DNA of 64,000 bases from Kocuria marina (lineage in GTDB: Bacteria; Actinomycetota; Actinomycetes; Actinomycetales; Micrococcaceae): NCBI RefSeq assembly GCF_000786655.1, contig NZ_JROM01000016.1, forward strand, positions 248,001 through 312,000. Reading direction: 5' to 3'. Below the pieces are notes generated by a model that did no database searches, had not been told where the DNA came from, and saw only the letters and a list, made by a program, of their open reading frames with translations. The first letter of the stretch is position 1; each line of letters opens with the position of its first letter. Positions 55,750 to 64,000 of the stretch are shown here, piece by piece. Made by a program: the position numbers and the translations under genes.

Positions 55750-56928
55750 ATGAGGGATTACGCGCTCAACGACCGAGGGTCCTTGGACGTCGTCACCGAG
55801 AACTTCTACGACACCGAGATCATGCGGGTGTTCGGAGGCCTCTCCGTGGGCCGGGCGCAGACGTGGACCGGGACGGCCGCGCTGGTCCTGGAACCGGACA
55901 ACCCCTTCGACCCGCGCACCGTGTCCGTGCGCGTGGGCGGGAACAAGGTGGCTCACCTCAGCTCCGGGGACGCCCACCGCTACTGGCACCCCCTCTCGCG
56001 CGTGATCGCCTCCGGCTACACCCCGGTGGTCCCGCTGCACCTCGAGGCCGAGTTACAGCGCCAGGACGGACAGGCGGAGGTCGCCGCGCGCGCGACGATC
56101 GGCATCGCTCCCCCGGACCTGCTGTTCCCCCTCAACACCGCGCCCGCGCAATCGGCCGTGCTGCCCCAGGGCTCCTCGATCAAGGTTTTGGACGAACAAG
56201 AGTTCGCCGAGTACCTGCACTCGATCGTGCCCGCCTCCGGTGAGGGCCGCGTGATCCTCACCCTCGAGGTCAACAAGGTCAAGAACACCCACGGGCTCAC
56301 CGTGGACACCGTGGACGTGCTCTACGAACGCAAACAGGTGGGCCGCCTGTCCACCCAGATGTCCCAGCAGTTCATCCCGATCATCCACTACGCGTTCGAA
56401 CAGGATCTGCTCACCGCCGTGTGGGGGACGATTCGTGGTTCCTCGTTCGAGGTGTCCATGACCTTGCAGGCCGCCCGCGCCTCCGAGGTCCCCCAGCAGT
56501 GGTTCACGGACCTGCCCAACGACGTCCCCGAGCTGCTGCCGGACGCCGAGGACTTCGAGGTCCCCCCGGCCTACGTGCCCGTGGAATCGGACCGCGGGCG
56601 CAACGCCAAGAAATGGCGCCGCGGTTTCACCGCCGCCCACGGCGACGACGACCCCGCTCGCGCCCGACCCGGCGCCCGGAACCGACCCGCGGCACCCGAT
56701 CCCGCGCGTGAACCCCGCCGCAACCCTGCCGGGTCCAGTGCCGCCCGGATCGCGGGCGGACTGGTGAGAGGACTGAAACCCGTGGTCACGGCGCTCGCCG
56801 CGCTCACGGTCATCCTGGTGATCGTGAGCATCATCCTGCTGGGTGTGGAACCATTGGCCACCACACTCGTGTTGATCGTGGCCGTGGCCACCGGATTCAT
56901 GGCCTTCTACCTGCACAGAACGCTGTAA
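55750..56928 (+). CDS. Membrane-anchored protein with HIRAN-like region
   Basis: 392 aa, not firmly identified. Residues about 20-105 (GTAALVLEPDNPFDPRTVSVRVGGNKVAHLSSGDAHRYWHPLSRVIASGY) match the HIRAN pattern: a strand, then EPDNPxDPxxVxVxxxGxxVGxL. A second, weaker repeat-like block lies at about 165-250 (VILTLEVNKVKNTHGLTVDTVDVLYERKQVGRLSTQMSQQFIPII). A charged linker (about 280-335) leads to two C-terminal membrane helices (VVTALAALTVILVIVSIILLGV, TTLVLIVAVATGFMAFYL). HIRAN domains usually bind DNA 3' ends; a membrane-anchored form would be unusual. It lies 17 bases before the ABC1 kinase gene. Confidence 0.55.
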   Translation: MRDYALNDRGSLDVVTENFYDTEIMRVFGGLSVGRAQTWTGTAALVLEPDNPFDPRTVSVRVGGNKVAHLSSGDAHRYWHPLSRVIASGYTPVVPLHLEAELQRQDGQAEVAARATIGIAPPDLLFPLNTAPAQSAVLPQGSSIKVLDEQEFAEYLHSIVPASGEGRVILTLEVNKVKNTHGLTVDTVDVLYERKQVGRLSTQMSQQFIPIIHYAFEQDLLTAVWGTIRGSSFEVSMTLQAARASEVPQQWFTDLPNDVPELLPDAEDFEVPPAYVPVESDRGRNAKKWRRGFTAAHGDDDPARARPGARNRPAAPDPAREPRRNPAGSSAARIAGGLVRGLKPVVTALAALTVILVIVSIILLGVEPLATTLVLIVAVATGFMAFYLHRTL

Positions 56929-56945
56929 GGGGTCCTTCCACCCGT

Positions 56946-58643
56946 ATGATTTCTCGCCGCGAACGGTTCCTCCAGATCATCGAAGTGCTCACCAAGCACG
57001 GCTTCGGCTTCGCTCTCGGTGGGTTGAAGCCGCAGTGGCGGGCCCCCTTGGCGCGCGTGAAACTCATCGATCCGCAGACCATCCACTCCCAGCCCGAACA
57101 CCTGCGCATGGCCCTGGAGGAACTGGGGCCCACGTTCATCAAACTGGGTCAGGTCGTCTCCACCCGCCCGGACGTGCTGCCCCCCGGCTACGCGGACGAG
57201 CTGCTCAAACTCCAGGACGACACCCCGCCGATCCCCGTGGAGCAGATCCGGGCCATGATCGAGGCCGAACCGGATTCCCAGGCGGAGGAGATCCTCACGC
57301 ACATGGACCCCGAGCCCGTGGCCACCGGCTCGATTGGTCAGGCCCACGCCGCCGTGTTCCAGGGACACGAAGTCATCGTCAAGGTCCGCCGCCCCGGTGT
57401 GACCGACGAGGTCAATCGCGACCTGGAGATCCTGCAGGACATGTCCTCGTGGGTGGCCCGCTACTGGACCGCCGCCCAGGACTACGACCTCGAGGGGCTC
57501 GTGGAGGAGTTCAGCGCCTCCCTGCGGGACGAACTGGACTTCATCCAGGAGGCCCGCAACTCCCAGCGCATGGCCGAGAACTTCATCGGCCACCCGCGGA
57601 TCCACATCCCCGAGATCTACTGGGAGGCCACGACCTCCCGCGTGCTGACCATGGAGCGGATGTTCGGGGTCAAGATCAACGACTACGATGCTCTCGAGGC
57701 CGAGGGCGTCAACCGTCACCTGCTGGCCAAGGAGGCCACGGATGCGATCTGCAAAATGGTGTTCGAGGACGGGTTCTTCCACGCGGATCCTCACCCCGGC
57801 AACTTGTTCGTGGAGCCGGACGGGCGGATCGCGATCATCGACTTCGGGATGGTCGGCAACCTCAGTGAGGAGTTCCGGGACCACCTGATCACCCTGCTGC
57901 TCGGCGTCGTGCAGAACAACCCGCGCCGCGCCGCGACCGGACTGCTGGGCTTGACCGATAGCGGCCAGCACGACGTCTCCAAGCGGGACCTGGAACGCGA
58001 CGTCTCCGTGATGATGCGCCGCTACGCCAACAAACCGCTCGAAGAGGTGCGGGTGGGCGAGCTCATGGCGGACCTGATCTCCGTGCTGCGCCACCACAAG
58101 CTACAGCTCCCGCGCGAGTCCGCCTTGCTGTTGCGCATGCTCGTCACCGCCGAGTCCATGGGTACCGGCCTGGACCCCGGCTTCGACCTGGTCTCGGCCG
58201 TGCAGCCCTACGCGGAGCGGTTCATCATCAACCGGCTCTCCCCGGACATGCTGTTCAACCGGTTGCGCTCCACGATCGAAGAAGCCGTGCAGATGGGCGT
58301 GGACGTTCCCGAGTACGTGCGCCGCTTCCTGGTGGTGCTCGAACGCGGCGGCTTCGACGTCCACCTGCGCACGGACGAGCTGGATCCCCTGGTCAAGAGC
58401 GGCGCCAAGATCGGCCACCAGGTCGTGGCCGGCGGCGTGATCGCCGCGACCATCAACGGCACTGCGCACATCATCGCCTCGGACCCCGAGCGATGGAAGA
58501 AGTACCACACGCCGTTGATCGTGGGTGGGATGTCCACGGTAGCGGCACTCAGCGGCTATCTCGCCGTGTCCTCCAACGTGGAACGCGTCCGCCACGTGGT
58601 GCGGGTGCTGCAGGGGAACAAGTCCAAGCGCACCGTGCGTTGA
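56946..58643 (+). CDS. ABC1/UbiB family atypical protein kinase
   Basis: 565 aa. The family motifs are LGPTFIKLGQVVSTRPDVLP (KxGQ), the Ala-rich nucleotide loop region VATGSIGQAHAAVFQGHEVIVKVRRPG, DFIQEARNSQRMAENF, HADPHPGNLFVEPDGRIAIIDFGMVG (catalytic loop and DFG) and C-terminal hydrophobic segments (AHIIASDPERWKKYHTPLIVGGMSTVAAL). UbiB/ADCK proteins support quinone biosynthesis; here the quinone would be menaquinone. It probably forms an operon with the HIRAN-like gene. Confidence 0.9.
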   Translation: MISRRERFLQIIEVLTKHGFGFALGGLKPQWRAPLARVKLIDPQTIHSQPEHLRMALEELGPTFIKLGQVVSTRPDVLPPGYADELLKLQDDTPPIPVEQIRAMIEAEPDSQAEEILTHMDPEPVATGSIGQAHAAVFQGHEVIVKVRRPGVTDEVNRDLEILQDMSSWVARYWTAAQDYDLEGLVEEFSASLRDELDFIQEARNSQRMAENFIGHPRIHIPEIYWEATTSRVLTMERMFGVKINDYDALEAEGVNRHLLAKEATDAICKMVFEDGFFHADPHPGNLFVEPDGRIAIIDFGMVGNLSEEFRDHLITLLLGVVQNNPRRAATGLLGLTDSGQHDVSKRDLERDVSVMMRRYANKPLEEVRVGELMADLISVLRHHKLQLPRESALLLRMLVTAESMGTGLDPGFDLVSAVQPYAERFIINRLSPDMLFNRLRSTIEEAVQMGVDVPEYVRRFLVVLERGGFDVHLRTDELDPLVKSGAKIGHQVVAGGVIAATINGTAHIIASDPERWKKYHTPLIVGGMSTVAALSGYLAVSSNVERVRHVVRVLQGNKSKRTVR

Positions 58644-58670
58644 GCCCGGACGTGGTCCACGAGGCTCCAC

Positions 58671-58696
58671 CGGGCGGTCAGTCCTGCTCCCGCCCG
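58671..58696. terminator. Terminator between the ABC1 kinase gene and the orphan gene
   Basis: CGGGCGG (58671-58677) pairs with CCGCCCG (58690-58696) between convergent genes. Confidence 0.55.
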
Positions 58697-58707
58697 TCAT
58701 AAGCCCT

Positions 58708-59445
58708 CTACGAGGATGAGTCAGCCGTTTGCTCCGACAGGGCCTGGGCTCGCGCCGCATCCAGGCACGCTTGACTGAACGGAAGCGACCCTCCGTTGGC
58801 GAAGTCCCGTAAGTGCTCGTTGGCAGGGACTTGGACGTGGCTCACGTAGTACAGGCCAGGAACGCGCTTGGCTACTGTCGCATAAGCGACCCCAGGTTGT
58901 TTGAGGTTCGCGACCACCGCGCGGATTCCGTCCACGGACCCCGGGGCCACCAACAGCTCCAGCAAGCGTGCATCGATCGTCTTGACCGCCTGGCCGTCCT
59001 GGATGAACTCGTAATAGGGCCCGTGGTACCCGTCGATGTACCGCAGGTGGGCCGTCGGATGACCAGCCATGAAACACGCAACATCCCCGAGGTCGATCAA
59101 GACATCCGTGAGGTGCTCCAGCAGACTCAGGACCATTAAGTGCTTCGTCATGGTTGCCGGCCTGCGCAGACTGACGCGCTTCGGGGCCTCGGCCCGAACC
59201 TCAATCTCGAACGCTGATGGGCCCAGCTGGCCGATAGAGAAGTCCTGGTTCCACCCAGAGATAATCCCCCTGGCGTCCCCGAGCAACTGCTGGGTCAGCA
59301 ATTGCAAACCCGTGAAGCTCTCGCGCAACGGTGACTGCGGCAAGGCCAGCTGTCGCCCGTCGCCATCCCGGTAGGTGACGACGACGATCACACGGGCCTT
59401 GGGGGGGACGGTGCCCAGATAGTTGCGTGCCACGGTGCCTTTCAT
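58708..59445 (-). CDS. Hypothetical protein, no recognised family
   Basis: 245 aa. I do not recognise it. It is predicted soluble, with no signal peptide or membrane helix. It starts MKGTVARNYLGTVPPKARVIVVVTYRDGDGRQLAL and has an aromatic, Gly-rich segment around residues 133-150 (LRYIDGYHGPYYEFIQDG). The ribosome site is weak. Codon choice is less extreme in G/C than in the neighbours. It sits alone between the ABC1 kinase gene (convergent) and the glycan genes (divergent), which suits a transferred or accessory gene. Confidence 0.55.
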   Translation of the reverse strand: MKGTVARNYLGTVPPKARVIVVVTYRDGDGRQLALPQSPLRESFTGLQLLTQQLLGDARGIISGWNQDFSIGQLGPSAFEIEVRAEAPKRVSLRRPATMTKHLMVLSLLEHLTDVLIDLGDVACFMAGHPTAHLRYIDGYHGPYYEFIQDGQAVKTIDARLLELLVAPGSVDGIRAVVANLKQPGVAYATVAKRVPGLYYVSHVQVPANEHLRDFANGGSLPFSQACLDAARAQALSEQTADSSS

Positions 59446-59774
59446 CGAGCTCGCAGAGACATTTTTTCCGTAATGCAGGTCACCGAGCTCCGGGTGTTCG
59501 GGGGAACATTTCCCGGCAATAACACCGTTTTCTTAGGGGGTATTCGCCGACATTACACCTGCATTCATATGCACACAGTGTAGGACACCCTCAGGAGCAC
59601 CATCGTCCCTACTCCCCGGTACATTTGTAGCCACTATGGTGGACACGATCATCCGATCTTGTCCGCGTGAACCCTGGTATTCCCTTAGACTGTGGCCGTA
59701 CAGGGCGTGTGGGGCCGGGCTGGGTGATCCCCGGCTCACGTAACGCGTCATTGGCCGAGGTAAGGATAAATTGC
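59446..59774. other. Intergenic region between the orphan gene and the epimerase gene
   Basis: About 330 bases, relatively A/T-rich on the left. AATGCAGGT (59472-59480) and ACCTGCATT (59557-59565) form a nine-base inverted repeat 76 bases apart. TAGACT (59686-59691) is the best -10 box for the epimerase gene, followed by a GCCGGG/CCCGGC stem. No gene is visible. Confidence 0.5.
59686..59691 (+). promoter_or_regulatory. -10 box TAGACT for the glycan operon
   Basis: TAGACT lies 83 bases before the epimerase GTG, predicting a leader of about 75 nt with a small hairpin. Confidence 0.4.
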
Positions 59775-60923
59775 GTGTTCACGATCATGCCGATTTACGG
59801 CACCCGTCCGGAGGCCATCAAGATGGCTCCCATCGTCACCGCCCTGCAGAACAGCGACCAGTTCGAGTGCGTGGTCACCGTGACCGGCCAGCACCGCGAG
59901 ATGCTGGACCAGGTCAACGAGATCTTCGGGATCACCCCGGACCACGATCTGAACATCATCCAGCCCCGCCAAACCCTCAACGGTGTGCTGACCCGCACGG
60001 TCGAGGGTCTGGACCGCATCTTCGAGGACACTCCCCCGGACGCCGTGGTGGTCCAGGGTGACACCACCACCTCCACCGCTGCGGCGATCGCCGCGTTCTA
60101 CCGCGGGATCCCCGTGATCCACGCCGAGGCCGGGCTGCGTTCCTTCAACCTGTTCTCCCCGTTCCCGGAGGAGGCCAACCGCAAGATCACCTCGCAGATC
60201 ACGTCCCTGCACCTGGCCCCCACGGCCACGTCCAAGGAGAATCTCCTGCGCGAGGCCATCACGGAGGAGGACATCGTGGTCACGGGTAACACCGTGATCG
60301 ACGCTCTGCTGCACACCGTGGAGCAGCAGCTGCCCTTCACGGACCCCCAGCTCGAGAAGATCGCGTCCTCCGGCAAGCGCGTGCTGTTGGTGACGACGCA
60401 CCGCCGTGAGAACCAGGGCGAGGCGATGCGCGGCGTCGGACGCGCCCTGGCCCGGATCGCGGACGCGGAACCCGAGCTGACCATCGTGCTGCCCGCCCAC
60501 CGCAACCCGGTGGTGCGCGAGGCGGTGCTGCCGGCCATCGAGGGCAAGCCCAATGTGGTCGTGACCGAGCCGCTCGCCTACGGCGAGTTCACCCGCATGC
60601 TGTCCGTAGCGCACGTGGTGCTGACCGACTCCGGCGGGGTGCAGGAGGAAGCGCCGTCGCTCGGCAAGCCCGTGCTCGTGATGCGCGAGAACACCGAGCG
60701 TCCCGAGGCCGTGACGGCCGGGACCGTGAAGCTCATCGGTACGGACGAGGAGCGGATCGTGACCGAGGTGGACCGCCTGCTCAACGACGCGGACGCCTAC
60801 CAGGCCATGGCCAACGCCGTGAACCCCTACGGTGACGGCAAGGCCGCCGAGCGCTCCCTGGCCGCGATCGAGCAGATGTTCGATGTGGGCCGGCGCGTGG
60901 CGGACTTCGATTCCCAGGCGTAA
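59775..60923 (+). CDS. wecB: UDP-N-acetylglucosamine 2-epimerase (non-hydrolysing)
   Basis: About 382 aa from a GTG with AAGGA eight bases upstream; ATG at 59787 is an alternative. Family features are YGTRPEAIKMAPIV, TGQHREMLDQVNEIF, VVQGDTTTSTAAAIAAFY, HAEAGLRS, FPEEANRK, TTHRRENQGE and the UDP-binding DSGGVQEEAPSLGKPVLVMRENTERPEAV. It makes UDP-ManNAc for surface polysaccharide, teichoic or teichuronic-type polymers. The UDP-sugar dehydrogenase gene follows after 42 bases. Confidence 0.93.
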   Translation: MFTIMPIYGTRPEAIKMAPIVTALQNSDQFECVVTVTGQHREMLDQVNEIFGITPDHDLNIIQPRQTLNGVLTRTVEGLDRIFEDTPPDAVVVQGDTTTSTAAAIAAFYRGIPVIHAEAGLRSFNLFSPFPEEANRKITSQITSLHLAPTATSKENLLREAITEEDIVVTGNTVIDALLHTVEQQLPFTDPQLEKIASSGKRVLLVTTHRRENQGEAMRGVGRALARIADAEPELTIVLPAHRNPVVREAVLPAIEGKPNVVVTEPLAYGEFTRMLSVAHVVLTDSGGVQEEAPSLGKPVLVMRENTERPEAVTAGTVKLIGTDEERIVTEVDRLLNDADAYQAMANAVNPYGDGKAAERSLAAIEQMFDVGRRVADFDSQA

Positions 60924-60965
60924 GCCCAGCCCCCTCGCCTCGAACGGAAGGATCACGGTCTTTTC

Positions 60966-62312
60966 ATGCGCATGACAGTCATCGGCACCGGATACCTCGG
61001 TGCCACGCACGCGGTGGCCATGGCCGAGCTCGGTCACGAGGTGCTCGGCGTGGACGTGGACCAGGCCAAGATCGATCTACTCTCCACCGGGCAGGTGCCC
61101 TTCCACGAGCCGGGGCTGCCCGAGCTGCTGCGCAAGCACGTGGCCACGGGCGCGGTGCGCTTCACCACGTCCTACGAGGAGGCCGGCGCCTTCGGGGACG
61201 TGCACTTCATCGGGGTGGGAACGCCCCAGAAGCGCAACGGCCACGCCGCGGACATGACCTACGTGGACTCGGCCGTGGAGCAGATCTCCCGCGCGGCGAC
61301 CCACGACTGCGTGATCGCCGGCAAGTCCACTGTTCCCGTGGGCTCGGCGGCCCGGTTGCAGGAACTGGCCCGCACCTCGGCGCCCTCCGGGACGACCGTG
61401 AGCCTCGTATGGAATCCCGAGTTCCTGCGCGAGGGTCACGCCGTGGAGGACACCCTGCGCCCCGACCGCATGGTCCTGGGTCTCGAGTACGACGACGCCG
61501 CTCGCCCCACCTCCGCGGCGCAGGCCGCCGAGGCCGTGCTGCGCGAGGTGTACGCCCACCAGCTCGAGGCGGGGATCCCGTTCATCGTGACCGACTACGC
61601 CACCGCGGAGCTCGTGAAGGTCGCGGCCAACAGCTTCCTGGCCACCAAGATCAGCTTCATCAACGCACTGTCCGAGATCACCGAGACCGTGGGCGGGGAC
61701 ATCCGCACGCTCGCGGACGCGATCGGGTTGGACGAGCGCATCGGCCGCAAATTCCTCAACGCCGGCGTGGGCTTCGGCGGCGGGTGCCTCCCCAAGGACA
61801 TCCGCGCGCTGCGCGCCCGTGCCTCCGAGCTGGGTCTGGACCAGTCCCTGCGGTTCCTGGCCGAGGTGGACGACATCAACCTGCGACGGCGCGAATACAC
61901 AGTGCAGCTGGCGGTCCAGGAATGCGGCGGGTCCCTCCATGGCGCCAAGATCGCGGTGCTCGGTGCGGCGTTCAAGCCCGAGTCCGACGACGTCCGGGAC
62001 TCCCCCGCCCTGGACATCGCCGCCCGGCTGCACTCCATGGGCGCGGACGTGCGCCTCTACGACCCCCAAGCCAACGCCAACGCCGCCCAGCGCTACCCCC
62101 GCCTGGACTACGTGGACTCGCTCGACGCCGCCGTGTCCGGTGCGCAGGTGACCCTGCTGCTCACGGAGTGGCGGGAGTTCCGGGAGATGGATCCCGTGTC
62201 CGTGAAGTCGCTGGTGGAGTCCCCCACGATCATCGACGGGCGCAACGTGCTGGACCCCGGCGCCTGGCGGTATGCCGGGTGGCGGTATGTGGCGTTGGGG
62301 CGGCGAAGTTGA
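60966..62312 (+). CDS. ugd: UDP-glucose 6-dehydrogenase
   Basis: 448 aa. The NAD site is VIGTGYLGATHAVAMAELGHEV, and PFHEPGLPELL and the catalytic-Cys block GFGGGCLPKDIRALR are of the UDP-glucose type rather than the ManNAc dehydrogenase (WecC) type. It oxidises UDP-glucose to UDP-glucuronate. GGAAGGA lies 14 bases before the first ATG; a second ATG two codons on is possible. With wecB it points to a uronic-acid-containing surface polymer. Confidence 0.9.
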   Translation: MRMTVIGTGYLGATHAVAMAELGHEVLGVDVDQAKIDLLSTGQVPFHEPGLPELLRKHVATGAVRFTTSYEEAGAFGDVHFIGVGTPQKRNGHAADMTYVDSAVEQISRAATHDCVIAGKSTVPVGSAARLQELARTSAPSGTTVSLVWNPEFLREGHAVEDTLRPDRMVLGLEYDDAARPTSAAQAAEAVLREVYAHQLEAGIPFIVTDYATAELVKVAANSFLATKISFINALSEITETVGGDIRTLADAIGLDERIGRKFLNAGVGFGGGCLPKDIRALRARASELGLDQSLRFLAEVDDINLRRREYTVQLAVQECGGSLHGAKIAVLGAAFKPESDDVRDSPALDIAARLHSMGADVRLYDPQANANAAQRYPRLDYVDSLDAAVSGAQVTLLLTEWREFREMDPVSVKSLVESPTIIDGRNVLDPGAWRYAGWRYVALGRRS

Positions 62313-62365
62313 CGCACAATCGCATGTCCGCCGCTGTCGCCACTTCTCCCACCTGTTCTCCGCGT

Positions 62366-62371
62366 TAAAGT
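62366..62371 (+). promoter_or_regulatory. -10-like box TAAAGT before the PP-loop gene
   Basis: TAAAGT lies 58 bases before the GTG, in a C/T-rich gap after ugd; the gene could have its own promoter or be read through from wecB-ugd. Confidence 0.3.
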
Positions 62372-62429
62372 TCTCCCCCTTTTCTCCCCCCTCAGCTGGG
62401 TTCACCCCCGGCGAGAAAGGACCAGTGAC

Positions 62430-64000
62430 GTGAAGGCTCCGACACCCTTCCCCCGGGGTTTCGTTCTTGGACGCTTGCGAACGGAGCACGCGCATGGCAT
62501 CCCCGGTGCCTGGACGAGCACCGACCTGCCCGCAGAAGGGTGGTTCTTCTCGTACCCGAGCAACGAGCCCCCGGCCATCGAGCGCGACCCCCAGACAGGT
62601 GCCTGGGTGCTCGTCCACGGACTGTGCCTCAACGCCGACCCTCAGAACCCCGATACTCCGCCAGCCCGATACCTTTTGGAGCACCTGCTCATCGGGCAGG
62701 ATGCTTTCTACCACGCCCTAGACAGGCTGGGTGGACGTCACCTGATCCTTCAGGGCACGCCAGACTTTCTGACCGTCTACAACGACGCGGCCGGCACCCG
62801 CTCCGTCTACTGGTCCGAGTCGGCCCAGGTCGTAGCCTCCCACCTGGCACTCCTGAACGAGGTGCACCCCCACGACCGACGAAACGATGCCCAGGAGCAA
62901 CGCGCTTCACTGGGTACATGGGACGACACGCGCTTCGCGGGCATCAAGCCGCTGCTGCCCAATCACGAGTTGCAGATTCCGCAGTGGTCCACCGAACGGT
63001 TCTTTCCTCGCGCATCGAACCGCTACACGGAATGGTCCGATGACGACCGGCGGGAAGAGTTTCGCTCCATGTGGGCGACCCAAATCAGAAATCTCCGCAC
63101 ACATCACGACGACCTCGTCATGTCCATCACGGGAGGAGCTGACAGCCGGACGGCGCTCTCATTGTTGCTCGAGTTCGCCGACGACATCGAGTTCTTCACC
63201 TACACGTCTGCCGAAGGCGATCAGAGCAGGTGGGGCAGAGCGCTCGCCATGGACAAGACGATCGTGGACCAGCTGATGACGGTCGTGAGCTTGAAGCACC
63301 AATACTTCCGAGCAACAGAGCAGGACGCCCGCGTTCTGGACGAGCTCCTGCCGGTGGTGTCCCGGAACACCCCTCACTCACACGGACGGTGGTTGCTGCC
63401 CTTCTATTACCAGAATTTCGGGCACCGACAGCCGATCCACCTTCGGGCCAACGGGTTCGAGATTGGGCGGGCCCACTGGGGTGTTCGCGCGGACAACAAC
63501 ACCTTTGACGCGCTGAAAGGGGTGTACTGGGCGGAGACACGAACGCGATCCACTGGGCTTCCGGAGGAAGAACGTCGTCGACGCTTTGAAGCGGGTCTCG
63601 TGGACTGGCAGTGGAATGGTGAACTGCACGACTACCATCTCCTCGATCTCTACTACTGGGAAGTCCGCAGTGGTCGGTGGTTGGCAGAGGTGTTCAACGA
63701 AACAGACATTGCGTTCGACACGCTTCTGCCGATCAATGTGCGCGCACTCTACGAGATCAGCCTGTCCTATCCCCCGGTTTCACGACACGGTGGACACTTG
63801 TTCTCGGAGCTAATCAACGACACCCACCCCGTCCTGAACTTCTTCGGCAAGAACGACGTCCGCAACCTGTACGAGCAGAAACGCGACGAATCGCTCGGTG
63901 GCGCGGACACCCCCAGAGATGCGCACCATCTCGGCTCAACTCTGCTTCTCACGCACCAGGACGGGTCGGAGACCAGGACCGCACGGACCGACACCGTCAT
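62430..64000 (+). CDS. PP-loop / asparagine-synthase-like protein, 3' end outside the window
   Basis: At least 523 codons from a GTG with AGAAAGGA nine bases upstream; the frame is still open at the right edge. The N-terminal 210 residues (LRTEHAHGIPGAWTSTDLPAEGWFFSYPSNEP..., VYNDAAGTRSVYW, ASHLALLNEV) resemble a degenerate class II glutaminase half without the N-terminal catalytic Cys. Then DDLVMSITGGADSRTALSLLLEFADDIEFFTYTS is a PP-loop ATP-pyrophosphatase site (SxTGGxDS) as in asparagine synthase. Such proteins occur in capsule and glycan loci, where they may amidate or otherwise modify sugars. Lower G/C than neighbours suggests transfer. Confidence 0.7.
   Translation, partial: MKAPTPFPRGFVLGRLRTEHAHGIPGAWTSTDLPAEGWFFSYPSNEPPAIERDPQTGAWVLVHGLCLNADPQNPDTPPARYLLEHLLIGQDAFYHALDRLGGRHLILQGTPDFLTVYNDAAGTRSVYWSESAQVVASHLALLNEVHPHDRRNDAQEQRASLGTWDDTRFAGIKPLLPNHELQIPQWSTERFFPRASNRYTEWSDDDRREEFRSMWATQIRNLRTHHDDLVMSITGGADSRTALSLLLEFADDIEFFTYTSAEGDQSRWGRALAMDKTIVDQLMTVVSLKHQYFRATEQDARVLDELLPVVSRNTPHSHGRWLLPFYYQNFGHRQPIHLRANGFEIGRAHWGVRADNNTFDALKGVYWAETRTRSTGLPEEERRRRFEAGLVDWQWNGELHDYHLLDLYYWEVRSGRWLAEVFNETDIAFDTLLPINVRALYEISLSYPPVSRHGGHLFSELINDTHPVLNFFGKNDVRNLYEQKRDESLGGADTPRDAHHLGSTLLLTHQDGSETRTARTDTV

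Overview
This window is high-GC actinobacterial chromosome, most likely from the family Micrococcaceae and possibly Kocuria. The reasons are the strong G/C bias at third codon positions, frequent GTG starts, the order rpsT-lepA-hemW-hrcA-dnaJ-rsmE-phoH-ybeY-era-leuA-recO-uppS, and the actinobacterial respiratory sets ctaCDF and ctaE-qcrCAB. PriA also lacks its helicase motifs, as is usual in Actinobacteria. The genus is an inference and has not been tested.

Layout. 1-5.4 kb: the 3' end of metK overlaps priA, followed by a reverse-strand pair (alpha/beta hydrolase and glycosyltransferase). 5.5-14.4 kb: leuS, degV and the DNA-uptake genes comEA and comEC, then holA. 14.5-27.3 kb: translation, heat-shock and RNA-maturation genes (rpsT, a PemK-like gene, lepA, hemW, hrcA-dnaJ-rsmE behind a CIRCE-like site, phoH-ybeY-era), with small membrane and DUF genes and a GerMN lipoprotein. 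27.3-36.6 kb: a LytR-CpsA-Psr cell-wall ligase, leuA behind a leucine-codon leader peptide and attenuator-like hairpins, recO, uppS, pyrD, DUF3043, an M20 peptidase and an ErpA-type Fe-S carrier. 36.7-46.1 kb: the menaquinol-to-oxygen branch of respiration, with ctaC-ctaD-ctaF on + facing ctaE-qcrC-qcrA-qcrB on -. Between these two sets lie a mosaic of IS110, IS481 and VOC gene remnants and a GyrI-like gene. 46.2-50 kb: trpD, a stand-alone Lrp/AsnC sensor domain, DUF3054, a gene-poor atypical stretch and a YflT-like stress protein. 50.1-58.7 kb: divergent glgA/glgC, pepN, and a HIRAN-like membrane protein gene next to an ABC1/UbiB kinase gene. 58.7-64 kb: an unidentified gene, then a surface-glycan locus (UDP-GlcNAc 2-epimerase, UDP-glucose dehydrogenase, and a PP-loop/asparagine-synthase-like protein cut by the window end).

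Regulation visible in the sequence. At about a dozen genes a TAnnnT-like -10 box sits 6-8 bases before the start codon and no ribosome binding site is present, which is the expected layout for leaderless transcripts. A 13-base palindrome of the form TGACACnGTGTCA occurs upstream of ctaC and again upstream of the GyrI-like gene. Strong hairpins close most convergent gene pairs, and several share ACGACG outer arms.

Most of the window is ordinary core genome. The items most worth a second look are the leuA leader, the shared operator, the IS mosaic, the HIRAN-like/ABC1 pair and the glycan locus at the right end. I did not find a clearly new multi-gene system.
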